Part shown: piece after piece, positions 23,465 through 36,600 of the stretch
Position numbering within the stretch: position 1 is the first letter of the stretch
Layout of the letters: every line of letters starts with the position of its first letter
Assembly (NCBI GenBank): GCA_022575985.1
Contig: JAKSXM010000007.1
Span: 50,250,501-50,314,500, forward strand
From: Anagrus nilaparvatae
Taxonomy: Eukaryota > Arthropoda > Insecta > Hymenoptera > Mymaridae
Direction: 5' to 3'
DNA length: 64,000 nucleotides
Translations under genes and position numbers: made by a program
The notes under the pieces: generated by a model
What the model was told of the DNA's origin: nothing
Databases searched by the model: none
What the model saw: the letters and a program-made list of their open reading frames with translations, nothing else

Positions 23465-23956
23465 ATGAATACAGATAATCAAAGTACTAGTTCAAATTCA
23501 TCAAAGCACAGCCCACTAAATTATCAGTTAGATCACAAGGAAGCTAAAAAATTCTATTATCAAAATAAATATCGCAATGTGATACTTCTTTATGTTCGGC
23601 AAGAAATAAAGAGAGCCCCTGATGATGGTTCATTATTAGAAGTAATTGAATTGCTGAGTATGGAGGCTGTTAGAACTCTTGATTTAAATAAATTGATTAT
23701 TGTGTTAGAAGCTTTATATGAAGTTTTAGAACAAGAAAAAGAATTTATCTTAACAAATAAAGATAAGTTATCATTGTTTGAGATAAAAAATGGTTCTGTT
23801 GAAGATTATGAATTATTTAAGGATGTTTTGTTTTATGAAGCTATTAATTTCATGTTAAAATGCACAGCACGACTAACATTTATGCAGGATTTTGTCTTAA
23901 AACTGTCGAAATTTTACCCTGATCTTGAATCCAAATTAAAAGTTATGAAAGAATAA
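23465..23956 (+). CDS. helical protein of 163 residues, unknown function
   Basis: The coding region is a single exon preceded by a strong acceptor (TTTTTATATTTACAG, ending 23,449) and 15 bases of 5' UTR, so the gene has at least one non-coding upstream exon. The first 18 residues are Ser/Asn-rich and probably disordered (MNTDNQSTSSNSSKHS). The rest is a run of amphipathic helices, for example HKEAKKFYYQNKYRNVILLY and EVIELLSMEAVRTLDLNKLI, and ends KLKVMKE. There is no signal peptide or membrane segment, so it is probably cytosolic or nuclear. Codon use is normal and the frame is free of low-complexity shadows, which makes it a real gene. I do not recognise the family; helical-repeat folds are possible. 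Confidence 0.75.
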   Translation: MNTDNQSTSSNSSKHSPLNYQLDHKEAKKFYYQNKYRNVILLYVRQEIKRAPDDGSLLEVIELLSMEAVRTLDLNKLIIVLEALYEVLEQEKEFILTNKDKLSLFEIKNGSVEDYELFKDVLFYEAINFMLKCTARLTFMQDFVLKLSKFYPDLESKLKVMKE

Positions 23957-24372
23957 GAGAAGATAAATAGCAGAAGTGAGGTTATGTAAACTTTATTAGT
24001 TTCTCGAATTTTAAATTACTGAAAGTGACCAACTCTTATTTGAAAGAATCTGTAATATTTCAGTTTCATGAATAATATTCAATGGATATTAAAAATTTTT
24101 AAAGTTTAGTTCAAAAAATTAAAAATAAGTTTTAGATATCGTAGTTAAATTTTTCGTATCAAAAATTGACATTCAAAATATACATGTGAAAATCACTGAT
24201 AGTCAAATAGAATCGTATCCAAAAAATATTATTATAATTGATTTCACTCTGTGTTTGAAAATTTAAGAAACTTTTTAAATTAACAGCCTGCTAATATTTA
24301 TGTTTCTGTTCTGTAGATGCTATATGCTCTTAATCTATTATCTAAAATATTTCAAATAAATATAAAAATATA
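23957..24372 (+). other. 3' UTR with likely polyadenylation signal of the 163-residue gene
   Basis: The stop codon is followed by about 400 bases of AT-rich sequence. AATAAA lies in TTTCAAATAAATATAAAAAT around 24,355 and is the most plausible poly(A) signal. The exact cleavage site cannot be seen. Confidence 0.4.
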
Positions 24373-24556
24373 TGAGTACTAAATATTCTATTATCTACAC
24401 ATTTAATATAAATCAAAAAAAAAGTACAAACTCATAAAGTATTTTTCTTCTTATAATCTTAAAGGATACTCATAAATGTTATATATTTTCCATAAAAAAA
24501 GAGATATAAGAGATTTTTTTTAAAAAGAAATTATTAAAAAATAAAATGATAGATAC

Positions 24557-24630
24557 CTGCTGGAAAATCTATAGCATATAGTACTTGAGGTTTTTCATCA
24601 GTGTTAAGTACTTCCTCATATATGAAATAT
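24557..24630 (-). CDS. candidate internal coding exon on the minus strand
   Basis: Between a modest acceptor (TTTTATGAAG) and the donor G|GTATCT lies a 74-base segment, open in one frame. It encodes YFIY followed by EEVLNTDEKPQVLYAIDFPA (in phase 2, out phase 1). The residue mix is protein-like and the other frames have stops. It sits close to the 3' end of the plus-strand 163-residue gene, on the opposite strand. No partner exon was located, so the gene it belongs to is unknown. Confidence 0.33.
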
Positions 24631-25614
24631 CTTCATAAAAGATATATTATAATGATTCATATATAATATGGTTTCATTTTTTTATTCTTTATATCACTCT
24701 TAAATCTCTTTTATGAAAATTTTTCAATTGTACGTGTGTATCTAAAATGCACATTTATTATTTGTCGAGCTTTATATTCAACAATAATTTTTATTAATAT
24801 TTTTTTAAATTTGGCGCCATCTAAAATATACTAAAATAAACTATTATTTATTATAAGTACTTAGAGAATACAACAAAAAAAGGAAATATCTACTTTTTCA
24901 TAGCAAATAAGATAAAGTATAGACATTTTTTTATCTTTACATACATATTTATTTTTATTAAAAAAAACATGTAGTCAAAAAGACAAAAAATAAATTTGTA
25001 CTATATAACATCAAAAAAAACTTATATGATCAAAAAAGAAGATGCTATTCATTTATATGATAAATATACTTGGTTCTTTATTTATATCAAGCAGAAAAAA
25101 TCCTCTTGACATTTTTTTTTCTATTAAATATTGTATAATATTTTTAATATTGAATAAAGAATTTTTTGTTGTTCGCAAATAGATAAAAGTAAAAATTATT
25201 ATTTGGTATATGGGTGCTTTTCACAGGAACAGTATGAATAGCCCCCCCCCCCCACTTTTAACGAAAGCTCTTTAGCACTTTTTTTTCTTTTACAAATTTA
25301 ATTAATAATATTTTTGCAAAGTTCAAATCAACGGCGCATGTATTGGTAAGTTAACGAAAAAATTTTCTTAAGACTATATGTGTTTAAAATGTCAAAAACT
25401 TCTGCTGTACTTTTGCTTAACTATAAACTTTGAGTATTAACAAACGGCTTAAATTTGAATTTAAATTTTCCTGACGGGTACATATGAGGTATTTAGGTCC
25501 CGAAAATTCATTTTTTTTAACGAAACAAATTTTTATGCAGTCCTCTTAACGTACCGTCTTATTCAAGTATGACCCTCGGTTTTTGCTATTTTAAAGCTTC
25601 CCATCATTTTACTA

Positions 25615-25903
25615 CACTGAAAAAAAAATCCGCTTGCGGCAAGCGGAATTTTTTTTCTCGTCAAACGATTGCAAATGACTTGAAACGTAAAGAAAATTAA
25701 AAAAAAAAATTTTTCCCGCTTACATGGGGTATGCGTATATCGGTATGACGAGATTTGAGAAAATTTTGGAAAAAGAAAAGAAAAAGTATTTTTTTTAAAT
25801 TTTCTTTACGTTTCAAGTCATTTGCGATTGTTTGCAAAGAAAAAAAAATTCCGCTAGCCACAAGCGGAATTCCGCTAGCCGCAAGCGGATTTTTTTTTCA
25901 GTG
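25615..25903. mobile_element. 289-bp MITE with TA target duplication
   Basis: The element is flanked by TA on both sides (25,613-14 and 25,904-05). It begins CACTGAAAAAAAAATCCGCT and ends GCGGATTTTTTTTTCAGTG. Subterminal TTGCGGCAAGCGGAA motifs and a longer inner inverted repeat (GACTTGAAACGTAAAGAAAA against its complement) make it almost fully palindromic. TA duplication and a CAC/GTG end are usual for Tc1/mariner-type miniature elements. The 79-codon frame at 25,755 is repeat sequence. Confidence 0.75.
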
Positions 25904-26216
25904 TAGTTCACAGTCTATATTTACACGCTTGCTGGCTCTGCCTGCATTTGTTTTGACTCAACTACTAATGAATTTTGATTATAAAAGTTCATAAACGATA
26001 ATTTTAAATTTTAAATTTTTAAAACGCTTATACAAAATAAAAATGACAAAAACATCCAGGTCGTTTTCTAAATGTATGCTATATTTTACTTAATTCATCT
26101 GGTTTAGTAACGTGTTGATGAAAAAGTAAAGAAAGTATGAAAAAATTTTGTGGCTATACTGTTTCTGTGAAAAGACCCCATATACGTGTTAGCCAGGTAT
26201 TTATTTTAAAAGTTTA

Positions 26217-26525
26217 AGGTTTTTTAGGCGAAATAAGTTGCCATTTACCAAAACATTAGGATTACTAAAGTTTTATTTTCTAAATTAATTTTTAATTTGA
26301 ATTTGTAGCTTTTTTATTTATCACTCCTAAATGTGGCCACCATAGAAGGTATATGGCTGCCACAGAACAAATGAAAATAAGATTATTTCTTTTGAGACCA
26401 AAAATACTCTCGATAAGAGCCCACGTATTTGGTGGTATCACGTAGGAGTTATTTAACGAACTATAATTCTAGGATTCTTTTTTTTTTTGGAAAATGGCAA
26501 CTTATTTTACCCAAAAATTAAAAAC
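26217..26525. repeat. short foldback repeat, about 310 bp
   Basis: GGCGAAATAAGTTGCCATTT on the left mirrors AAAATGGCAACTTATTTTACC on the right, with poly-A/T next to each. The middle includes a less AT-rich stretch around 26,330-26,450. Ends are uncertain. Confidence 0.4.
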
Positions 26526-26529
26526 CCAA

Positions 26530-29500
26530 TAAATAAAATAAAAATTTCAAGTCGAAATTTTGCAGCCCATATGTCAAAATCAATAAATTCATGTATTTTG
26601 GGCATTATAAAAATTTCAAATTATCAAATTATACAATTTAGCATATAAATTAATCGACAAGGGCTGAATCAGTTTATTTAAATAAAATTCAACGTTTACT
26701 TAGAAAATGATACTGCCTTATTTTTAAAATAATCATAAAATATTTTAGTAATTTTATTTTTATAAAATAATAATAATAAAAATCACAGTTAAAAACATAA
26801 ATATATAAAAAAAAGTAGATAGGTTATAAAAAATTGCTATCATTTTTTGATTCTATCTTGTATTTTTCTCATCTTTCAAATGCAATACAGTAAAATTTTC
26901 GTCGTCAATAAAATTTACGAGTATAAAAAGACATTTTTTATTTCATCTCAGGTGTAATAAAGAAATAATTCAAATTTTTATATATTTACAATATAACATT
27001 AAATCGATTTTTATCATACATAGATTATAGAGATCAGTCTTGCATATATAAAATAAAAAGACATTATATATATTTTTTTACTATCACAAGCCATTTATAC
27101 ATTTATTATACATAATATTTAAACATATACATTTTTTATATGCTTTTTTGTTTACTTAAATGTCTATAATGCAGTATATTTTTGGTACCTTAAAAAAATC
27201 TATATATCACAAATTAACAAATGTTTCTGAAGTAAACAATTTTTTCATTTTTGAGCTGTACTCAAATAAGCATAATTAAATTTTTTCCTTCATGAAACAT
27301 AAATTATATTCAGTATTTATCAATTTTTCAAAAAAAATCATATCAATGAAAAATGTCTTAAAGGAATTAATTCTGGAGAAAATAAATAATATTATATTTC
27401 GAAAAAAAACTCAAAAAACGGTTTTGCTATACTTTATTTAATTTCTTCAACCCATTGACAGATAATATTCTACACATTGACTGAAAAATTTAGCATTATA
27501 TCATCACTTTTCAATAAAAAATTTTTTTGGCCTTTGCGATACCTTGAAGACCCCGAAATAAAATTAAAAATTTTTTTATAATCCTGTTGTGGTGAGAAAC
27601 AATAATTATTAATTTGAGGGGGATAGTAACCAGAAAATCCAAAATATTCTACTGTTGTTTACCCGCGCTTTTTATCTGACAAAATTTTTATTTTAAACAG
27701 TAATAGAACTGTTTTTTATCAATAGCCACCATTTTGCAGTCCCAATCATCCTATGCTATTACCAACATTTATTCGCACCTTACGCATTTAAAAACCCAAA
27801 ATATATTCGTTAAGCGACAGAAAATTGTTGAAATTGACCTAAATTTCTCACGTTATATTAAAAAAAAAAAAAAAGAAAAAATAAAATAAAAGTAATTTTG
27901 TTACGATAATTTAAAATTTCAAAATACTAAAGAATTTTAAAAAAATGACTCAACAAAACAATAAATTAATCTATATCTATATAATTATAATTCACATTTA
28001 TTATAACTAAAGGATAATAAAAAGTGAAGCAATCAACGACATGCGTAATATAATAACACTTTTTAAAAATATGCAACAGTTAATATTTCTTTATGTAAAT
28101 AACACGCAAATCGTAGTATATAATTTAAAATTCCAAAGATAACTCAAAAGTGCTAATCTTATCTACTAAAAACTAAAAAAAAAAAAGAGCAAAATTTATC
28201 CAACCAATTAAGTTTTGAAAAATCTAAAATCAATATTATTAATTAATTAAAAAAGACAAATTGATAATACAAGAAAGTAAATGTTGATCATCAACCCTTA
28301 TGATAAAAACCACTTAAATTAATTTCAAGTCAAAACATAATGCTTTATATTCTTCAGATTTTGACATAGAACGACAAGAACGTTAAATTGCACTTATATA
28401 AGCATTCGTTCATACAAATTTTATTAAATAAATAGAAATTCCAATTTTCTGTTATGTTTTCGACATTTACTCTTTATATTATGTGTGTGTAGATAAATAA
28501 TTCTTACGCTTGGTTGATCTTTAGAGTGACAAGAAACGTACACACTAGTGCCAATATTATATTGTTGTAATATCATGACAAAATAGTGAGAAATTTTTGA
28601 TGACGCCCTTTATTATTGTTACTTTATGCTTTTAGCTTTTATTATAGGTGTATACAGAAAATTGAAATTTGAAACATACCAGCGTGTCAAATGTTACGCT
28701 TATGATTATAAATACATTGTGTTAATAATATAAACAAATACGTTACAGACAAGTGCTATTGTTGTTGTAGTAATTTTTTTGAATTCATCTTTTTTTTATA
28801 TTTTATTCTAATTAAATGATGGTGTTAAGATAAATGATTTATCTTTTATTAAATATATGATGATTCATTTTAAATTTATTACGCTCTTATGAACATAAAT
28901 AATGACTCGTAACTGAAAAAAAGGATTGTAAAAAAGAATGATTTGGCACAAAAAATTGTAATAATTTTGTTAGTTTTTAAAATAAGTTTTCTGTTTGTAG
29001 ACAATTAAATTGTAATGTATAGAAAGGGGCTAAATTACAATTAAATAATTTGAAACGATTAAAGTTTTAGCAAAGTTGTCTGAGATTTGGTATTGTATAT
29101 GTGAGTATAAGGGAAAGGGTGACATGAAACTTTTCCCTTATAACTAATACTATATAACTTTCGACCTACTTTACGTGAATGTAATATGTTATGCTATTAT
29201 ACAATATGGTATTTTACGTATATACAAAATTTAAATATTATTTGTAATATTATTTGACATATTATGTGAATTTTTAATCTTTTTTTTTTAACGGAAATTA
29301 CAGAAATCACAAATTTAATTATATTTATTTTATAGATTGTAATCTGGACGAGGTGGTCAATTATTAGTCAAACTAAAGGAATTATTAGTTAAATTTTCAT
29401 GCTGAAATGCCTTGAGACAGAATGAAAATTTTACATTTTTTTAGGAAAAAGTTGCGGATATGAGTACTAAACTTGGAGACAGGAAGATAAACTGTATATA

Positions 29501-31480
29501 ATTAAAAATTTTTTTTTAAATCAATATTACCTATTTTACGCAACATTTTTCTGATTTTTCAGTAGTAATTAAAATCATCCCCATTTAGACTCTTTTTCTA
29601 TGTTCAATGTCACGTATATGAAACTTATAGTTGCATCTTAAAGTCAAAGTCGTATACTAATTAAAATAAGCCTCCAAACAATTTTTTAGATCCGAAGTTT
29701 CAATTCTCAAATTTTGATAGCTGTTTTCATTTTTTGAGATTATTAAAGGAACTCGAATAATTTTTTTTTTATGTTTACTATAAAATGAAATATTTCCCAC
29801 TCCGGAGTTCAAAAATTGATTTGAACTGCCCATGTACTATTTTCGTTTTTTTCATGTGCTAGTTCATTTGGTCTAGACTCTGTGTAAAATCTTCTGGTGA
29901 TGCTAGAAATCCTTCTATAAATCTTCAAGTTTCTTGATGAAAAAGAGAAATCGACATATTATTGCATCTTGAGAGCTCTAAATTTAAAAATAACATCTTA
30001 ATAAATTAATTTTTAAAAAATTTCAAAATTTTTGCTAAGTTACGTGAGCAAATAAAATTGTAACCAAAAATTTGGATTCTCCAGAAAATTTTACAATTGA
30101 CGTTTTTATAAGGGTTTATGTAAAAATGACAATACTTTAAAGTTAAGTTGGAAAAATTTAATTTTAAAATAAAATTTTTGTTGTGCAAAATTAATACATA
30201 AATCAATTATTGTTTTATAATAATCCATTTTTATATAAACTCTTCAAAAACAAAAAATCACACGCTTATTTATAAAAATTTCTGCGGAATCCAGATTTTT
30301 TCGTCAGGTGAGCTAGCAGAAATTAGGAGTTTCTGAAAAGTGAACTTTTAAATGCTATTATTTATATGTTTTAATCTGAAGCTTTCAAATTATTATTACC
30401 CACTAATATTTTTTTTCTCACCAAATTTGAAGTTTTAAAAGTAATTTGAACTTTACTAGAAAATTTTTGAACCATCTGCTTTTGAGAAATTAAAATAAAA
30501 TGGCTAATGTTAACTTCTCGCGAGTAGTTTAAATTATTTTTTAAACCCCGGAATTATTTTGGGTGGGTAATTTCTTTTTTGGATCCAGAAGGAAAAAATT
30601 TTCCACAATAATATATGAGTTTAAGAGAAAAAGTAAAAAAACTTAGCTCTCTTATTTTCCAAATAGCCAAGAAACAAAAGTGGCCACCAAAAATTGGGAA
30701 CTAAATCTTAAGAGCTAAAAACTTAGCATGGAGGCTTATTTTTATTAGTTCTTTCAGAAAAAAATACTTTGGCTCCAATTTTTAGACCAGACCCGTTTGA
30801 TATACTTTACATTTAAAAATCTCTATATATATTATAAACTATTTATAAAATTTTATCAATGCATTTCGTTTTATTAAATATTATCAGATATATGAATATT
30901 ATTAAATTAAAATTATTATTATATTTATTTATAAAAGATAATTTAATACCTAAAATAAAAAAATATTTTTTATTCAAAAATGCTTTTAATATAATGATAA
31001 AATTAAAAATAAAATTTATAAAAAATAAATTAAATGCTTCTTTTTTTCTTAAATCAAAGAAAACAATTTATGCATTATAATTTCTTTAATAATTTATTTT
31101 AATATAATCATATTAAAAATTTTTTAATTTTTACTTATTCAGGGGTGTTTTTAAATGATCATGAATCTTTTGATCTCGCACATGAAAAAAAATAAATTAG
31201 GGTTTTAAGTTCACTTTTAATGAGTTTTTTGAGCAAAAAGTGTCCAACCGATAAAAATTTGTTGCTCGAAAAACCCAAATTTTTTTTTTTTAATGTACGA
31301 GACAAAAAATTCACCACCATTTAAAGAGTCTTTTGTATTAAATATAACTAATATAATGATACTTAAATTTTTAAATACAAATTAAAAATTAAAATTAAAA
31401 AAAAACAATTAAAAAAAAATGTTTTAATAAAAAAATAAAATACATTTAAATTAAAAAAAAAAAAAAAAATAAAAAAAAAA
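26530..31480. other. 5 kb of AT-rich DNA with no supported gene
   Basis: Contents are A/T runs, an imperfect hairpin at 29,107-29,141 (ATAAGGGAAA against TTTCCCTTAT), a C run at 25,241 just before it, and related AATCCA(G/A)A..TTACGTGA(G/C) phrases at 30,050, 30,290 and 33,140 that look like a dispersed repeat. The 66- and 73-codon frames near 30 and 31 kb are of A/T-only composition. Confidence 0.5.
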
Positions 31481-31485
31481 TGTTT

Positions 31486-31573
31486 TCCTTCGAGCCGGAT
31501 TTGAACCAGCGACCTATGGATTCCTATTTCAACCAACTACAGTCCACCGCTCTACCAACTGAGCTATCGAAGG
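31486..31573 (-). tRNA. tRNA-Tyr (anticodon GTA) with a 15-nt intron
   Basis: The minus-strand sequence folds as a complete tRNA. The acceptor is CCTTCGA/TCGAAGG with discriminator A. The D arm is GCTC-AGTTGGTA-GAGC. The anticodon loop CTGTAGA has GTA at positions 34-36, and the T arm GCTGG-TTCAAAT-CCGGC is intact. A 15-base insert (TTGGTTGAAATAGGA) follows position 37, where eukaryotic tRNA-Tyr genes carry their intron; the mature length is 73. Both internal promoter boxes are intact, and there is a T-run on the downstream (minus-strand) side. It should decode UAU and UAC codons. Confidence 0.95.
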
Positions 31574-32131
31574 ATATGTGTGTCGTTTACAAAGAATACG
31601 TTATAAGCCGTGGATAAAATATTTCTACCTTACCGACTTTCAAATTGTAATTATAATTATTATTTTTAATATTTTTAAAAAATAATTCAATTTAAATGAA
31701 TAATAAAATTATTATTAATTAATTTTCTTTTTTTTTTTTTTTAATTTTAAACTATAATTTTAAAATTATAAAAAAAAATACATTGACATAAAGTAAATAT
31801 TTAAAAAAAAGCAATTGTAATAAAAAATTTTTTTATAGTTAGACATAAAATAAAAAATAAATAATATTATATTAAATGATAGCTCATAAAAATCTGAATA
31901 TTTTTAATGTTTAAATATAAAAAAATGCTAAAAGTAAATATTTTGTTATCAAAAAAGGAAGAAAAAGTCTACATGTACTCTAAATAATATTGAAACTAAG
32001 CGAAGCAAAGAATTGCGTGTCAAGGCTGACTTGCTAAAATACATGAAATTTTATATTACTTTTAAAAAGTAAAATCCTATAATAATATTATATTGAGAGT
32101 ATAGTAGAAAATATATAACTAAAAAACTTAC

Positions 32132-32201
32132 TTTGCCAATCACCATTAAAACTGCTATACTGCGCCTGAGAGAAGGAAAATCCCCTTTTTGGATAATACA
32201 T
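32132..32201 (-). CDS. candidate first coding exon of an unknown minus-strand gene
   Basis: The exon starts after an acceptor (TTTATATTTTTATAG, ending at 32,221), giving a short 5' UTR. ATG at 32201 opens 23 codons (MYYPKRGFSFSQAQYSSFNG, then DWQ) and ends at a consensus donor A|GTAAGT in phase 1. Acceptor, ATG and donor together make it plausible. No following exon could be found within the window. The start is rich in Tyr, Ser and Gln, like the MFSQKGRYSNSQ start of the gene at 10.1 kb, but the resemblance is weak. Confidence 0.4.
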
Positions 32202-33436
32202 AATATTATTTTTACATAAACCTATAAAAATATAAACAAAAACTATCGTACATATTAAACCTTCCCACCGTTGAACAAAATGATAAATAGAGGCTCATTA
32301 AAATTTAGAGATACAGCGCGTTAGAAAATCCTTTAATTACGTTATATTGGTAAATTAGCTTTTTTAAAGCTACATCTTAGCTTAGAAACAAGAAATTATA
32401 TGCTTTACTTTGTATTTAAGAAGATTTTCCTTCTTTTTTTTTTACTTTAATTTAATACTCTCTTATTGTTTTAACTACTTAAATTATATTATCTTAAGAA
32501 GATTTAAATGAGATTAAACTTTGACCTTATGCGTTTAAATCTTATTCTGACATATGTTAGTTTTATTCAGTTTTATTTTATTATATTTTTACTAAAGAGT
32601 TTAGAAAGATTAAATGTATTTAAATTTAATAACAAGGGATGGCTTAACAATTTGGGTTTTGTGGTAATTGTGAAAATCTTTTTGATATACGCTTCAAAGA
32701 TCTCCTAGATTTGGTTACATTTACCTCCTGATGGGCTGAGAAAAAATTTATCTTTTCGTAGTTCAAATTGTAAAAAAAAATTTAAATAGTTTAATTTATT
32801 CAAATTTTTGCTTTCAAAATAGTTAATCTAACATGTGAATAATAGTACTTTTTAAATTGCTCGTAATTTTTTTTCTTCTTCTTCAATAACTGATCGTTTT
32901 GCTAATTATCAGTTTTCTAAATTTTTATTATTTCCAATTTTCGGGAAATTTCTAGTATGATTACCAAACCCGTTTTGAAATATTTTTAGTCAAAAACATA
33001 CAAAAAAATAATTTTCCTAACTGTTTAGCTTTCTCAATCTAATTCTTTTTTATCACGCAACTGTAGAGGTTCAAAATGTTCTCGTTTTTTGACTATTTTT
33101 AACTTTTTAATATGTTTTTTAAAATAAAATTATCAGGGAATCCAAATTTTATGCTCAAATTTTCATTTCGTTACGTGACATTTGAAACTTGTGAAAAATA
33201 AGTTTTTAAAGATCATTTTTTTGCAAGCTGAGAATGAATTTTCCTAACAAAATGGTTTAATAAGTTGAAAGTGCATCAGTAAACGAGTAATTTCAAACCA
33301 ATCGGATGAAAATTGAAGTGGCCAAGAATTGGTGAAAATTGAAGAGAAATTATAAATAATTAAAATTTTGGAAATTCAGAATGTAAAAATGGCGAGTACG
33401 AATCTATTTAATGATTTATTACTATAGAATCATAAT

Positions 33437-33535
33437 CAGGGGCGAATCTAGAAGCCACCTTTGGGGGGTGGGCGAATTAAAAAAAAATACCTCTTAAAAC
33501 TGTATAATCTCCCCCCCTGGCTGAATCAGCCACTG
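33437..33535. mobile_element. 99-bp miniature inverted-repeat element
   Basis: It starts CAGGGGCGAATCTAGAAGCC and ends TGGCTGAATCAGCCACTG, so the ends are inverted copies of a CAGTGGC(T/G)GA(A/T)TC-type terminus. The centre has a G run and a C run (TTTGGGGGGTGGG and CTCCCCCCCTGG). No coding capacity. Confidence 0.45.
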
Positions 33536-33669
33536 ATCACAATTAAAAACAACCAAGATTTTCAGCACATACTTATTCCACAAAATTCCCTGATAGTTGT
33601 TGTGACGATGTTTTTTTTTGCATGCGAGCAGGGTTGGCTTATGTAATTTTTAGATACGCCTGGGTAAGA

Positions 33670-36600
33670 ATGCGTTACGCATATCTAGGGCCGGGCCCTA
33701 GATTATGTCGGACTTCATGCTTAACATGTTTACCGACTTAACTCACCCCCCATTAAACATATTGCGACGATGTATTATATGTATATTTTGCTTGGTTCCA
33801 AACCTCTTGGCCTACCCTTGTAATATAAAATAAATAAAAGAAAGTATTAAGTTTTTTAATCAACGCGTCAATTACTTTATGTACCAATTTAACTATTATT
33901 TTTATGATCTTCTTTATTGATATTACAGAGTATAATAATATCGATTTAATGTAATATATATTCTGTAAAATTATCTATAAAAACTCACGTTTATTGATAA
34001 GACTCTTTTTTAACGTATAGATAAATACGCGCTGTTTTTAAGTATATTAAAGAAAAAATAGTTACGATGTATTTTACATAAAGTAAATTGTACAATTAAA
34101 GTATATAATATATAACAAGAAAAACTAATTTTCCTAGTATAAAATGTGTTTTTTAATAGTATTAAATAAAATTAAAGTACATGAAAGTTTTATATATCGA
34201 AAATAATTTTGATTTTTATTAGATTGAAAATGTATACTCAAAACTTTATTGTATTAAATACGCATAGTATAAGAAAATTTACGTGTACATTTTCTTTTTT
34301 AATCTTTATTGTTTTGGATTTAAGATAATTAAAGACATTTGTTTTTTTAAAGGGTTAAGCTAAATTTTTAGGAATAAATATTTGAATTTCGTATTTTATT
34401 TATTTCGAAACTTATAAAATTTAACTATACACAGTAAAAAATTATATTACTTGGGATTTTGCTCTGAAATTTATAATACCTTTTTGTTTTAACCCTCTTG
34501 TTGCAAAATTATCCAAATTAGACCCATTTGAATATTTTAAAAGTTTCTCAGTTTTTTAGCCATTTTGTAGTGATAAATTTATGAAACCACTAGATTAATG
34601 CACGCAAAAAATCATGGGGTGTGGTCCTTGGTATACTCAGCGCGCAGTAACTGCACCAAATGTGCGACCGGTATGCAACTAGTGCAGTGTGTGCCTTTGG
34701 ACTCCACTTTTTCTGGTTCCCCAATCGCCCCTTGAAAAATATAGTTAAAAAAAGTATCCCTATCTAAAATTTTCCTTTGAATCGAATTATTTTATTGTCA
34801 GTTTTAGTCTAAAAACATCAGGACGCCGGAGTATTAAACGAAATATATATTTTCAAGTTTTTATTTTGGAAAATTTAAAAATAGGCTGCAATATGAAAAA
34901 TTCGTAATTTCTAATATCGTGGCCGTATATTTCAAAAATTATTAATTTATTTGTAGTTTTTTGCTGTATTAATAAGTTTATTAGCTAGAAAAAAATTTAC
35001 CTTAAAATATATATTTTTAATAGGCTTTATTAACATTTTGAAGGTTTTTGATCTGAAGCGACTCCTCAGAAAATTAAATTATAGAGTAACCACGTACGAA
35101 GCACTCGATTTTTTGGCGTCCAAAAGCGTTGTAGACTACAACTGACCAAAAAATTGGATGCACCAGGAAATTTCATATAAGCACTGTAAAAAGTAAATTT
35201 CTTATATTAACAAAAAAATTAGAACATTTTCGAAAAATTAGTAAATTTTCAAAAAAATTTAGTATATTAACGAAAAATTCGAGTATTCTCGATTTTTTTT
35301 GTGGACTCGCAAGAAAAGTTGATAATTTACAATTTTTTTTCAAAAATTTACAAAAAATAATTCTAAATTTACGAAAAATAGTTGTGAATTTACAACTTTT
35401 TTCGTAAATTCACAAAAAAAAATTGAAAAAGAATTCTCGAATTTTTTGATAATATACTAAATTTTGTAAATTTACGATTTTTATCGAATATTTACAAAAT
35501 TTTTTGAAAATTCACTAATTTTTCGAAAAATTCTATTTTTTTTGTAAATCTAAGATAGTTACTTTTTACAGTAAGTATACTATTAAAACTATTTATTTAC
35601 ACAACTAGCTGGTTTTATCACTTTATTATTAAAAAATGGCTAAAAAGGTAAAAAAATCCACAAAACATCAAATATGTCTAAATTCGGCATTTTTGCACTT
35701 AGAGGGCAATAAACATTTCATGTATACAAAAGCATTTGCAAAATTTGAAGGCGATCGGAGAAAGTCAGAGTTGTAGCTTTCAGGTGCTTTTTCCCATAAA
35801 CGTATATAAAATTGAGTAAAATTGACACGTTTTCTGTATTGATTTAGCAAAATCATTTTCATACTAAATTGAATAAGATATTTTTTATTTTCATCATTTT
35901 AAACGTCAAAATAAATATCACAAATCAAAATAAAAATAAATGCTCTTAGCAAAGTAATAAAATTCGTCATAAAATGTCAAGTTTAATTAACAAAATAAAA
36001 AATATGCAATATTAAATGAAAAACAATTTTTTTTTTATAGCACAAAAAACTAAAATAAAAAAAAATTATTTTGTCATTATCTTAATAAAACATCTTTTTC
36101 CACTTAATTTATGCATAGCGTGACGCTTTTTTTTTTAGTTAAAAAAATATTTTATATAACTGAATCATATATAACGCATAAAACTAAAATAGAAAAACTC
36201 ATAATTCCTCTAAAAGTTTTTCTTAAAATAATAATAAACTCGTTTTGTTATAACGATTAAAACTTTTGAAAATTATAATAATTTCAACTCCTTTTTTTAT
36301 AGCAGAATTTATACAGTAAAATTAAATTGGTAAAAAAAAAAAAAACTTTTTTTTAGATATACTTAAAAACAATGAAATAAAAATTAATACAAATTGATTT
36401 TTCTTTAAATTACTTTTTTCTCACTTTATTAAATCGAACATTAATTTAAATGTGCTATTATACTTTTTTCGTACTAAAAAAGAGTTATTTTTTATTAGAA
36501 AATTAATTTTGATACCATACTTAAAGAAAATTGTTTATAGTTTCTTTTATTTCACTTTTTGGAAATGATTTGTATTATAAAATTTTTCTTTATTCAAGTC

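Noticed and set aside
25322..25348. 24-base microexon candidate (QINGACI)
   Set aside because: Acceptor and donor exist, but the segment is too short to support without transcripts.
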